Positions 16,110 to 24,179 of a stretch of 37,303 nucleotides of DNA are shown one piece after another. The notes beneath the pieces were generated by a model. It had not been told where the DNA came from. It worked only from the letters and a program-made list of their open reading frames with translations, and searched no databases. Source of the stretch: Akkermansiaceae bacterium (GTDB lineage: Bacteria; Verrucomicrobiota; Verrucomicrobiia; Verrucomicrobiales; Akkermansiaceae). The first letter of the stretch is position 1. Every line of letters begins with the position of its first letter. The position numbers and the translations under genes are program-made. The DNA lies in contig JAJQGU010000008.1 in the NCBI GenBank assembly GCA_021200315.1, forward strand, positions 1 through 37,303, given 5' to 3'.

Positions 16110-18443
16110 TTATTGATTATCTGCCGCTTGTCTCTTGAGCTCTTCTAGGCTTGGTTTGGGTGTGCCTTTGTAGTCATCTCGGTATTGCTTCCAGTCTATC
16201 TCTTTCCTCTCGGCGTAAAGTAATTCCTTACGCGTCAGGTTGACGGTCCCAGGGCTAAAGGGGCGGTATTGCTTGGAGCGGGCGTAGAGATACGCGTCTT
16301 GCACAGCTTCCCACGCTTCGTCAAGTGACTTGGCGTATGCTTTCTCAGAGCGCTCTGTCCAGAGGTAGAGGTGCTTGCGCCATATTTTTTTGAGATTGTC
16401 GTTCCCCTTGAGGCTGCGGTAGCTTGCGAGGGCGGCGAGGCGCGAGAACGCAAGGTAGGCGGGGTCGATTTTCTCGGGGCTGCGCGTGATACTCCAGAGG
16501 CGGAGCGCGTCTTGCGCGTCTGCGCTAGGGGCGCCGTGTGCGATGCATACCTTTTCCTCCCACGGCACAGCATAAATGGGGGCACAGTGAAACTGGGTGG
16601 GCGTTTCATTGAGGTTGGAGAGGAAGACGCCGTTGAGGATGGTGTTGAAGGAGTGATTGCGACATACGCGCACCATCAAGACGCGAGGCCCCTGCACGAA
16701 AAAGTTTTTCCAACACCCGCTACCTGCAAAGTCAAAGATGCGGGTGCGCGCTAGGACGGGACGGTGCTGGATGGAGGGCAGGTCTTGCTGGGTGCTGTTT
16801 TCATCTCCATCTCTCACTTCGACGAGGAAGTCTCGGTAACCATTGCGCGCGTGGCGACCGTTGGGGTTGTAGAAGTAGAGGGAGAGCATGTAGCGCCCCC
16901 CGGGTATCTTGACTTTCGCCCAGACATCGGGGCCATCTTGAGACTGGGGATATTCTTCGCCGTGGTCATCCCACTCGGCTTCAGAGCGCGTTCCCGCATC
17001 GGGATTCCAGAGTACGTTGAGATTCTCGTGATCATCCTCCTCGTGGAACCAGAGACGCAGGTGGTCATTCTTGGCGCGTTTGGGGCCTACCATGCCCTCG
17101 AGCCAGCCCGGCTTGGGGAGGCTTTTGTCAAAGCAAAAGGCGATGTCGCAGGGAGAGGCGCCGGCATTGAGATGAGCAAGGCTACGCCCATAGCGCAAGC
17201 ACCAGTTGCCACGCGTGTACCAGTCTTCAAACCAGAAGAAGACGGCTTTGCCGGTGGGGGCGGCGGGGTGTTCTTTGAGTGCGGCGAGCATGCTTTGGAG
17301 TTCTTTCGTACTGGCGGGGCTGGGTGGCATCGTATGTGAGGCACGGGTTTTAGGCGTGAGCTGCAGCTCGGGGAGCTGCGCCACATAACGCAGGCCTCCA
17401 CCGTAGGTGACGGCATAGAGCGCGCCTTTCGGGAGGCGGACGAATTGCCTGACCCACTTGGCGCGGGCGTTACGAACGTTGTTAAAACCGCTGACCGCTT
17501 TTTTGGGAGCGAGGGTCTGGGCGTCGAGCAACTGGACTCCCTGCTGGCGGTAGCCTACCCACAAGCCCTCGGAGCTGGGGTAGAGTGCGGTGACATAGTC
17601 CTCTAGGAGCAGGCTTTCAGGCTGTGTCGAATCTGGCTGAGTTTTTGCCAAGGGCACTTGCAAGCCTTTGTTTTTATCTGCGTAGTCTTTACCACGCACA
17701 TAGAGCCACTGTTCGTTTTGGTAGAGGGCGAGGCCGCAGGTGCTGCCGTAGTAAGTCTTGCCGTTGAGCGTGGCGATGGCGTTGCCGAGGTTGGAGGGGA
17801 TGCCGCTCCCCGTGGAGGTCTGGGGCTGGCGGCTGAGAGAAGCGGGTTCTACATACCAAGAGGTGGAGGTCGAGCGCCATTCCTTGGCACGTGCGGGCAG
17901 TACCCCTACGCCCCCGCAGGCAAAGGAAGCCCAGAGCTTACCTTGCTCATCGTACGCAAGAGAGGTGGCGATGGCATCTCCCATGCCATTGGCTGGGGTC
18001 TGGTGCGACCATGTGCGCTCATTTCGCATGGAAATGCCTCCCGAGGTGGCGATGGCTAGCTGCTTCTCGTGGGCGGCAATCGCAAAGACTCGTTCCCCCG
18101 CTAGCCCATCTTCACGGGAAATCCGTTGCCATGACTTGCCATCCCAGAGAGCAACTCCTTGGTTGTCAGTACCTACCCAGATGGTGCCGTATCCGTCTTC
18201 GGCGATGGCGTAAGCGTTGAGGGTGGCTGGAAAGCCTTTTTTCTCGTGCATGGCTTCCCACGTTTTCCCATCAGAGCAACGGAAGACACCCTTGCCCTCA
18301 GTGGCAATCCACACGGAGCCATCCGAGCCGGTGAGGGCGGCCATCACATGCGGGCTGGGGCTCGGCGGCAAGGTGTTTTCGACCGCAGCCATCACGGTTT
18401 GGAAGAATGCTATGAAAGTGAATGAACAGAGTTTGACGCGCAT
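16110..18443 (-). CDS. Secreted two-component-regulator-type beta-propeller protein (777 aa)
   Basis: The protein opens with a signal peptide (MRVKLCSFTFIAFFQTVMAA). Residues about 30-350 contain repeated propeller blades of the regulator-propeller type: GSDGSVWIATEGKGVFR, GYGTIWVGTDNQGVALWDG, LWASFACGGVGVL and GLWVGYRQQGVQLL. In two-component hybrids such blades form a periplasmic ligand sensor, but here no membrane helix, kinase or DNA-binding domain follows. The second half is a different, unrecognised region with a jelly-roll-like segment (WAKVKIPGGRYMLSLYFYNP) and a helical C-terminus. It is the first gene of the secreted operon. A promoter-like pair lies just before the ATG. A soluble sensor or binding protein is the likely role; the ligand is unknown. 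Confidence 0.8.
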   Translation of the reverse strand: MRVKLCSFTFIAFFQTVMAAVENTLPPSPSPHVMAALTGSDGSVWIATEGKGVFRCSDGKTWEAMHEKKGFPATLNAYAIAEDGYGTIWVGTDNQGVALWDGKSWQRISREDGLAGERVFAIAAHEKQLAIATSGGISMRNERTWSHQTPANGMGDAIATSLAYDEQGKLWASFACGGVGVLPARAKEWRSTSTSWYVEPASLSRQPQTSTGSGIPSNLGNAIATLNGKTYYGSTCGLALYQNEQWLYVRGKDYADKNKGLQVPLAKTQPDSTQPESLLLEDYVTALYPSSEGLWVGYRQQGVQLLDAQTLAPKKAVSGFNNVRNARAKWVRQFVRLPKGALYAVTYGGGLRYVAQLPELQLTPKTRASHTMPPSPASTKELQSMLAALKEHPAAPTGKAVFFWFEDWYTRGNWCLRYGRSLAHLNAGASPCDIAFCFDKSLPKPGWLEGMVGPKRAKNDHLRLWFHEEDDHENLNVLWNPDAGTRSEAEWDDHGEEYPQSQDGPDVWAKVKIPGGRYMLSLYFYNPNGRHARNGYRDFLVEVRDGDENSTQQDLPSIQHRPVLARTRIFDFAGSGCWKNFFVQGPRVLMVRVCRNHSFNTILNGVFLSNLNETPTQFHCAPIYAVPWEEKVCIAHGAPSADAQDALRLWSITRSPEKIDPAYLAFSRLAALASYRSLKGNDNLKKIWRKHLYLWTERSEKAYAKSLDEAWEAVQDAYLYARSKQYRPFSPGTVNLTRKELLYAERKEIDWKQYRDDYKGTPKPSLEELKRQAADNQ

Positions 18444-18451
18444 CGTGCGGG

Positions 18452-18480
18452 AAAGTAACAGTGAGAATAAAATAAGTCAA
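18452..18480 (-). promoter_or_regulatory. Sigma70-like promoter candidate for the secreted-protein operon
   Basis: TTGACT (18475-18480) and a weak -10 TACTTT (18452-18457) are separated by 17 bases on the minus strand. The -10 ends only 8 bases before the ATG at 18443, so transcription would begin almost at the start codon. Confidence 0.4.
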
Positions 18481-18549
18481 GAAAAAAGCAACAAGCTCAC
18501 ATACCCTGAATACGAATAAGATGTGTCAACAAACTCCCCGCCATGTTCT

Positions 18550-18960
18550 TCACCATGCCCCCATTATCGTGGTCTGGTAAGCCTTTCTGCCGACGCACCT
18601 TGCCGAGTATAGCAAGTCTCTTGCTTTCACCCATCTTTGTCCCGCCTCAAAGCATTGGTCGGAGTTCTCTTTCCGACTTTTCTCCAACTCGAAGGCTAAG
18701 TAGTTGATATCCTCTCGCATTTCCTCTAGTGTGTCAGAGTTGGGGATGATTGGCATATTGAGTTCAACTCTACCCAGCTTTTCTAAGCGGGTCTTGAAGC
18801 ACTCGATGCTCTCGGTCAGGATGCTGAGGTTGTTAATCTCTGCGTTCTTGCAGGAATCCTCGTCAGCATCTCGTTCTCCGAGGAGCGTGCGATAAGCTGC
18901 TGCGTGAATGCTCATTTGAGTCAGGTAGGAATGTGCGGTGGTTAATAATTCAGCGTTCAT
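18550..18960 (-). CDS. Small hypothetical protein (136 aa)
   Basis: I do not recognise this protein. It is a 136-residue soluble, mostly helical protein without signal peptide or membrane segment. A glutamate/lysine-rich middle (about residues 50-105, with EEMREDINYLAFELEKSRKE) could form a coiled coil. It is on the same strand as the secreted operon, 107 bp upstream of it. Its composition is less GC-rich than the central region. The minus-strand leader holds AT-rich TATA-like sequence. It could be a small accessory-region protein of unknown role. Confidence 0.55.
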   Translation of the reverse strand: MNAELLTTAHSYLTQMSIHAAAYRTLLGERDADEDSCKNAEINNLSILTESIECFKTRLEKLGRVELNMPIIPNSDTLEEMREDINYLAFELEKSRKENSDQCFEAGQRWVKARDLLYSARCVGRKAYQTTIMGAW

Positions 18961-19755
18961 GGTTTAATCGGCGCATATCACTATATATTAATAGAATATG
19001 GAGGAAATGCAAGGTCTTTTTATTTTCCTATATTTGTTTTGAACGATTTGTGCAAGTTGTTTGGAGTTGCATATTCACTAGAAAATGTTTGTGTCAAATA
19101 CAAAAGAGTAGAATCTTAACTCTACCTCGAGTAGAAAGATGTATACATTTTTGCAAACAGTAAAATAAAATGTTTGCGTTTGCGCAAAATAATATGCACT
19201 ACATGCATGCAGACATGGGAAACATGGATGAATGTTTGGAGCGTGCTCTTAAACGCAAAGTTAAGATATACGCACAAGTCCTTTCGAGTACGCGAGGGTT
19301 TGGGGGTGTTTTGAAGGGAAATTGTAGGCTTGACAGCGAGTCCTGCGTTTATGAGTTATACAGTATTGACATCAAGGCCAAATAGTTTCCTATTCTTTTT
19401 GTCTTGTCTGAGGGAGAAAGGAAAACGATTACAGGTATTGCAAAGGAATAGGGCATACCAACCCGTCTGTGAGCAATACGGTAAGAGAAATGACAATAAA
19501 GGGGTTTGTGAAGGGAGACAGAGGATAAAGAAGACATTCAAAGGTGTTTCATTAGATTCTTTGGCCGTAGGTGAAAAGTCTATGATGTAGTCACACAGCA
19601 TAGAGAGGACTATTTATAAATTACTATTTTTGTACACAGATTTCTACATATACAGATTCAAATAAAAGGTAAATTCTCAGTTTCTTGCCTCAATGAAAAG
19701 ACAAGGGGAAAGATAAGTACGTTCTTTTGAAATGCGGGGGGGGCGAAACGGCGGG
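18961..19755. other. AT-rich gene-free stretch before ruvA
   Basis: No recognisable gene lies in these 795 bases. A plus-strand frame at 19170-19385 could encode 71 residues but has no recognisable features and no ribosome site. There is a small hairpin within 19118-19132 (TCTAC/GTAGA). The sharp change to GC-rich DNA near 19730 marks the border between accessory and core sequence. Confidence 0.4.
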
Positions 19756-20349
19756 TCAGCCGAGCATGCGCAGGGCGGAGCGGATGAGCTTGTCCGTGTC
19801 GGACTGGGGGTCTTCGCGCAGGAGAGAGGCAATGGCTTTCCTCGCCTCGATCTGTTTGAAGCCCAGCGCAATGAGGGCGAGTTCGGCGTCGCCGGCAGCC
19901 TGCGGGGTGGTGCCTTCGGCCTGGGCCTCCCACGTGGCGGCCAGCCCCACTTTATCCTTAAGTTCGAGGATGATGCGCTCAGCCGTCTTTCTGCCCACCC
20001 CTTTGGCGCGGGCGATGGTGGCGGCGTCCCCGGCCACCACGGCCGCCTTAAAGGCCGCCACCGTCAGGCCGCTGAGGATGCTGACCGCCGTGGAGGGGCC
20101 GATGCCCGACACCCGGCCGATCAGCAAGAGAAAAATATCGCGCTCCGCATCGCTGGCGAAGCCGTAGAGCGTTTGAGCCGTCTCTCGGATCTGCAAATGC
20201 GTCCTCAAGGTCACTTCCTTGCCCACGGTCGGGTTGAGCGTGTCAAACGTCGACAGGGGCACCTGCACTTCGTACCCAACGCCGTGCACATCCAACACCA
20301 ACCTATGGGGGTAAGCTTCAGCCACGATGCCGCGCAAGAAAGAAATCAT
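19756..20349 (-). CDS. ruvA: Holliday junction branch migration protein RuvA
   Basis: This 197-residue protein is full length for RuvA, the tetrameric DNA-binding subunit of RuvAB that holds four-way junctions for branch migration. The N-terminal OB domain begins MISFLRGIVAEAYPHRLVLDV with GVGYEV. The two helix-hairpin-helix motifs are visible as RVSGIGPSTAVSILSG and AKGVGRKTAERIILELKDK, and domain III ends the protein (ALIALGFKQIEARKAI). The ATG is preceded by AGAGG at short spacing. ruvB and ruvC are not next to it in this window. High GC content and a housekeeping role mark the start of the core region. Confidence 0.97.
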   Translation of the reverse strand: MISFLRGIVAEAYPHRLVLDVHGVGYEVQVPLSTFDTLNPTVGKEVTLRTHLQIRETAQTLYGFASDAERDIFLLLIGRVSGIGPSTAVSILSGLTVAAFKAAVVAGDAATIARAKGVGRKTAERIILELKDKVGLAATWEAQAEGTTPQAAGDAELALIALGFKQIEARKAIASLLREDPQSDTDKLIRSALRMLG

Positions 20350-20417
20350 CGCCCTCTATCATGCACGGGTGAGCACTCCGAGGCAAGAGAAGATCGCGTC
20401 ACGCCCCCCCCCCGAAA

Positions 20418-20638
20418 GTGCGGAGCGAATTCATTACGCGCCTCATCCACGCCGCCGTTTCCCAATCGCTCCCGATAGCAGCCGGGGTTCGACGCCGCGG
20501 CAACTTTCATTTTCTTCACAGGGAACTGGGCTCCATCAACAAACTGCGAATCGACCCCGACTCCGTCGGGACGCCGTTCTGCTACCCGTTCCGCACCAAC
20601 CCCGCCGAACTGCGGGGCGCGAGCGGAGATGAGGCAAT
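20418..20638 (+). pseudogene. Fragment of a DegT/DnrJ/EryC1-type aminotransferase
   Basis: About 73 readable residues resemble a C-terminal part of DegT-family sugar aminotransferases: RSEFITRLI, then RRRGNFHFLHRELGSIN, and IDPDSVGTPFCYPFRTNPAELRGA. In that family the last part precedes the conserved segment ending in a W-P motif, which is absent here because the 207-bp repeat begins at 20639. No upstream part exists: a run of ten Cs (20404-20413) and then ruvA come first. So this is a both-ends-truncated fragment. Such enzymes act in surface-polysaccharide synthesis, which fits the flavoenzyme remnant that follows. Confidence 0.5.
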
Positions 20639-20845
20639 GCACGGCGGATTTTGAATCCACTGTCAACTCCGGAAATCGCTTTCCCTTGAAGAAAAGTTGC
20701 TTGAGTTCCGTTTTCGTTTTTGGAAATTCGGGCTGAATTTATATGAGGGCGTTATGCATTTTGATCGTGTAATGTTGCATTCAGAGTGAATTAGATTCAA
20801 ATTTCAGGGGCCGTTTCTGCATAGCGGATTCAAAATCCGCTATGC
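20639..20845 (-). repeat. 207-bp palindrome-ended dispersed repeat, copy 2
   Basis: This copy is inverted relative to the one at 10192-10398 and has the same length. Its right end is a perfect palindrome (arms GCATAGCGGATT and AATCCGCTATGC); its left end is a degraded version (GCACGGCGGATT). The internal hairpin AAATTC-AGCCC-GAATTT keeps both arms while its loop differs from copy 1. Insertion separates the DegT fragment from the flavoenzyme fragment. Confidence 0.8.
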
Positions 20846-20918
20846 TTGCCGCGCCGATTTCGTTCCACATCGGGAATGAATGGACGCAAAACGCTTACTC
20901 ATCTCTCCCCGCTTTGGC

Positions 20919-21141
20919 ATGAAAACAGCCGTCATCGGAGCCGGTGTTTCCGGCATGTCGCTTGCCCGGATGCTTTCCGGCCGGCACGAAGTCACCGTAT
21001 TCGAAAAAGAGGCGCGCCCAGGGGGGGCTTATCCGCTGCGAACGCGTCGGCGATGTCTTCTTCCATACCGTGGGCGGCCACGTCTTCAATTCCCCCCGTC
21101 CCGACGTGCTGGATTGGTTCTGCGGAGGCAGGGATATTTGA
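20919..21141 (+). pseudogene. Frameshifted N-terminal remnant of a Glf-like FAD-dependent enzyme
   Basis: The reading starts MKTAVIGAGVSGMSLARML, a classic Rossmann dinucleotide-binding motif, and runs to VFEKEARPGG. A run of seven Gs at 21021-21027 then shifts the frame; with one G fewer the protein continues as LIRCERVGDVFFHTVGGHVFN and SPRPDVLDWF, as in UDP-galactopyranose mutase and related NAD(P)/FAD oxidoreductases. It stops at a TGA after about 74 residues, while the full family is 350-450 residues. Thus it is both frameshifted and truncated. The next gene begins 22 bp later. Confidence 0.65.
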
Positions 21142-21163
21142 TTATCTTGCACGATTCACAGCG

Positions 21164-22813
21164 ATGATTTGCTCGGAGAAAAAAACATACCTCGCGGCTT
21201 TTCTGCTGGTTGCGGCGGCAGTCTTCTATTTATTCAACGTCTGGACACCCATGATGGAGGATGACTACTATGCTCTGTTCAATTTAAGGCGGCCGAGTTT
21301 TCCGGGCGATGATGATGTCTTTACGACAAATAAGATTTCCAGCACGTCAGAGCTCGTTCAAGCTTACTTCGATCACCGTCAATGGCATTTCACCGGAAGA
21401 ATTAGTGACTACATTTACTCTGCCATTGTGCTGCTCGCGGGGAAGTGTGGGTTCAACCTCCTCAATGCGCTCGTGTTCATTCTTGCAGTCACGGGCGTCT
21501 GCCGCTGGTGCTTCCGGAAAATCGATCTGGCCGGCTGCGCGGCGGCGCTTCTCGCTCTTCTGGCTTTCCTGCCCAAAATCGCCGGTACTCTCCTTTGGGC
21601 TTGCGGCGCGTGCAACTACCTGTGGGGCACGCTGCCGCTGCTGCTCGTCCTGCACGCCATAAGAAGGCTTTTAGAGGGGAAAGGACTTTCCCGCCGCTGG
21701 AAGGCGGCCGCCGTCTGCTGTGCTTTCGCCTGCGGAGCGCTGCACGAGGCGCTGGGCTCGACACTGAGTGCGGGACTTGTCCTGTTCCGGCTAGTGCACC
21801 GCGGCGCATCCAAAGAAGAAAAATGGGGGAACCCCTACACTCTCATTACGCTGGCGGCCATTCTCGGGGCGCTCGTCACGGTGACGGCGCCCAGCATGTG
21901 GCAGAGAGCCGCGGGAGACGGAGGTTTCACCAGTGAGTTGCTGTTACCCAATATTCTTTCCATGGTTCGCTTCTCTGCTCCTCTGTTGATTATCGCCGCC
22001 ATATTGGTCTGGCGGAGATCGACCTCCATCGTATCCCCCTTGGGCGGCTTCATTCTGGCGAATTCCGGCCTCTGCCTGTTGTTCGGCAGCAAAGGCTCTT
22101 GGGGCGGCGGCTTCTTCTATCTGAATTTCGGGCTGATTCTTTTTATTCTGCAGTCCGCAGGAGCCTTCGTGATTCGCCTGCACCGGCGCGCGGCGCTGAG
22201 TATCTCTCTGCTCGGCATCCTGGCGATCGTCTTGCCGGCCGTTCCCCGCGCCTGGCGAGCCCACTCCATCGTCAAAGAGGTGCTTGCGGAACCAAAGAAC
22301 GGCCAGACGATCGTGGTGGATGTTTCCGAGTTCGGGAACAGCCTGCCTTTTCCGTTCCAGATGGGAGCATTACCGTTGTCGATCTCTTCTAAGCATGCCG
22401 TTATACCCGCCTGGCATGGACAGCAACCGTTCAACGTATCATACAGGAATTGCCGCATGGATCCATCCGCCTACGCCGCTTTCGGCGATGCCGGCTCGGA
22501 TGAAATCGAACTCCGGAGGATATCAGGCAGTCTCGTGGTGAGACTGCCAAGGGGATGGAAAGATGTCAGTGCCTCCTTGAGCAAAGGAGGGAAAAAGAAA
22601 CTGATGTTAAGATTTCGTGAATGGGCATGGACAGGGCGGCTGCTCTCTCTCTTCCCCCACTATGAACTGGGTTATTTGGAACGGGATTTCCATGACGGGT
22701 ATCTCTACCTGATTCTGCCGCCGGCCGCGCTGGAATATGAACACATGACCCTTATAATAAGCGGAGAAGAGGGAGTGCAACGGGAGATTCAATTGGCGGT
22801 TCCCCAGCCGTGA
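21164..22813 (+). CDS. Polytopic membrane protein, DUF6056-like (possible GT-C-type glycosyltransferase)
   Basis: The 549-residue protein starts with a hydrophobic helix (residues about 9-26), then an acidic loop motif MMEDDYYALFN (residues 30-40) and WHFTGRISDYIYS. About ten membrane helices follow to about residue 350. The C-terminal 180 residues are soluble and beta-rich. Helix 1 followed by an acidic DD loop is the layout of GT-C glycosyltransferases and of the DUF6056 membrane proteins found in surface-polysaccharide loci. The family call is from memory of pattern. The frame is open further upstream to 20846, but that part overlaps the 207-bp repeat boundary and the flavoenzyme remnant, so I place the start at the ATG at 21164. 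It may be the only intact gene of a decayed glycan locus. Confidence 0.65.
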   Translation: MICSEKKTYLAAFLLVAAAVFYLFNVWTPMMEDDYYALFNLRRPSFPGDDDVFTTNKISSTSELVQAYFDHRQWHFTGRISDYIYSAIVLLAGKCGFNLLNALVFILAVTGVCRWCFRKIDLAGCAAALLALLAFLPKIAGTLLWACGACNYLWGTLPLLLVLHAIRRLLEGKGLSRRWKAAAVCCAFACGALHEALGSTLSAGLVLFRLVHRGASKEEKWGNPYTLITLAAILGALVTVTAPSMWQRAAGDGGFTSELLLPNILSMVRFSAPLLIIAAILVWRRSTSIVSPLGGFILANSGLCLLFGSKGSWGGGFFYLNFGLILFILQSAGAFVIRLHRRAALSISLLGILAIVLPAVPRAWRAHSIVKEVLAEPKNGQTIVVDVSEFGNSLPFPFQMGALPLSISSKHAVIPAWHGQQPFNVSYRNCRMDPSAYAAFGDAGSDEIELRRISGSLVVRLPRGWKDVSASLSKGGKKKLMLRFREWAWTGRLLSLFPHYELGYLERDFHDGYLYLILPPAALEYEHMTLIISGEEGVQREIQLAVPQP

Positions 22814-22920
22814 GAGTGGTGCCCCCCCGTCCTCCAGAGCTCTCGTTCCGCCGCCCCTACTTTTTTTGCTGCCTGCTTGGTTTTTCCCTCTTCTCGCGGC
22901 GAGAGGGAAGGCCGGGACGC

Positions 22921-23005
22921 TGGTGCCTCCGACCGGACTCGAACCGGTATGATGTTACATCGGCAGATTTTAAGTCTGCTGCGTCTGCCATTCCGCCACG
23001 AAGGC
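22921..23005 (-). tRNA. tRNA-Leu(TAA)
   Basis: An 85-nt type II tRNA on the minus strand. The acceptor stem pairs GCCTTCG with CGGAGGC, and CCA is encoded. The anticodon stem GCAGA/TCTGC encloses loop CTTAAAA with anticodon TAA (22970-22972). A long variable arm (GATG-TAA-CATC) and a GGTTCGAGTCC T-arm are present, all typical of tRNA-Leu. Confidence 0.97.
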
Positions 23006-23149
23006 CCGTGGTGCGCGATTGTTTTACTCTTTTTTGCCGGGAAAGGCAAGGCTAAAGCGTTCCGGGCGCGGGGCGGGCGCTTTTATTTTCGGCGTTCCGC
23101 AGAAAGTGCGCTCAGGAGAGACGTGCCGGAGCAGCAGCTTTCCGCACGC

Positions 23150-24028
23150 TCACTTCTTCGCTTTCGTCTTCCGATAGACGCGGATGTAGTCCACTTCGTA
23201 CCGCTGGGGGAAAGACAGATTCTCCAGCGAGCCGCCGGTGGCTCCGAGAGCGAGGTTCACGAGGATATAATGTGGCTGGCGGAAGGGGTTGCGCACTTTT
23301 TCCCAGCGGGCGTTGAGCGTCCCTTCCAGAGAGGTGCGGTTGATGAGTCGTCCGTCGATGTAGAGTCGGACTTCCTTCCCGTCCCAGTCCATCCGGTAGA
23401 CGTGAAAGCGGCTGCTCCAGCCGGGGCTTTCCTTCTCCAGCTCTGCCACGGGGTGCGTCTTCGTGCTCCAGGCGGAGTCCCAGCGGTTTTTCCCCTCCTT
23501 TGACCAGCAGAGGTTGGCGAGAAATTTTCCCTTGTAATACTCCATGATGTCGATCTCCCCGCAGGATGGCCAGTGTTCGCTCACCCCCAGCGTCCAGAAG
23601 GCGGGCCACATCCCCTCCGCCGGGGTGAAGCGGGCGCGCATCTCAAACCGCCCGTACCGGCAGGAGAATTTACCCTTGGTCACCAGACAGGCGGAGGTGT
23701 AGTGCGCTTCCGGCCGGTTGAGGCGCCAATCGGCGCTCGCCGGGTCAAAGCGCGGGTTCTTCACCGTCTCCCGCCGCCCCTCGATGATGAGCAGGCCGTT
23801 CTCGCAAAAAGCGTTTTCGCGCTGATACCACTGCATTTCCTCGTTGCGGACGAAACCCTCCTGATAGCCCCACTTCGCCGGATCCGGCCTCCCCGGGGCG
23901 GTGAACTCGTCATGCCACACGAGCGTGTAGCCGGGGATGGACGGGGCACTCTCCCCTGCGGCATCCGCGGCCGGCAGCGCGGGCGCGAGAAGGAGGGCGG
24001 CGCAGGCTGAAATGCTCATTGTGTTCAT
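23150..24028 (-). CDS. Secreted glycoside hydrolase family 16 (beta-glucanase type)
   Basis: The 292-residue protein has a signal peptide (residues 1 to about 23) and a single GH16 domain. Start motif YTLVWHDEFT, GRFEMRARF, and the catalytic motif GEIDIMEYY with nucleophile Glu158, helper Asp160 and acid/base Glu163 are all present. The extra Met in EIDIME is the beta-bulge form of laminarinases and beta-1,3-glucanases and related marine-polysaccharide enzymes. VNLALGATGG and YEVDYIRVYR close the fold. It should hydrolyse internal beta-1,3/1,4 links in a glucan or galactan outside the cytoplasm; the substrate cannot be read. A GGAGG stands 1 base before the listed ATG but 10 bases before a second in-frame ATG at 24019, which may be the true start. 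Confidence 0.93.
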   Translation of the reverse strand: MNTMSISACAALLLAPALPAADAAGESAPSIPGYTLVWHDEFTAPGRPDPAKWGYQEGFVRNEEMQWYQRENAFCENGLLIIEGRRETVKNPRFDPASADWRLNRPEAHYTSACLVTKGKFSCRYGRFEMRARFTPAEGMWPAFWTLGVSEHWPSCGEIDIMEYYKGKFLANLCWSKEGKNRWDSAWSTKTHPVAELEKESPGWSSRFHVYRMDWDGKEVRLYIDGRLINRTSLEGTLNARWEKVRNPFRQPHYILVNLALGATGGSLENLSFPQRYEVDYIRVYRKTKAKK

Positions 24029-24142
24029 GCCTCCATTCTATCGGGAGGCGCCTCGGGAACGCAAGCAGAAAAGCGCGCTTTTTGTGGGAGAGAGTGCGGA
24101 AGAGGGCAGGGGAAAGGCGGGGACCGAAACAGCGCTTTTCGC

Positions 24143-24171
24143 TTGATCGGGCAGAGTTTTCTGAGTATACT
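24143..24171 (+). promoter_or_regulatory. Sigma70-like promoter of the topoisomerase gene
   Basis: TTGATC (24143-24148) and TATACT (24166-24171) are separated by exactly 17 bases. The -10 ends 8 bases before the GTG at 24180, so a transcript starting at the usual distance would be leaderless or nearly so. Confidence 0.6.
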
Positions 24172-24179
24172 GGCGGCGC

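Noticed and set aside
19170-19385. 71-residue plus-strand open frame
   Set aside because: No recognisable domain, no ribosome site, and it lies in AT-rich DNA where short frames occur by chance.
22813-23005. tRNA-Leu 3' end as an attachment site for an integrative element
   Set aside because: No integrase gene and no repeat of the tRNA end was seen in the window.
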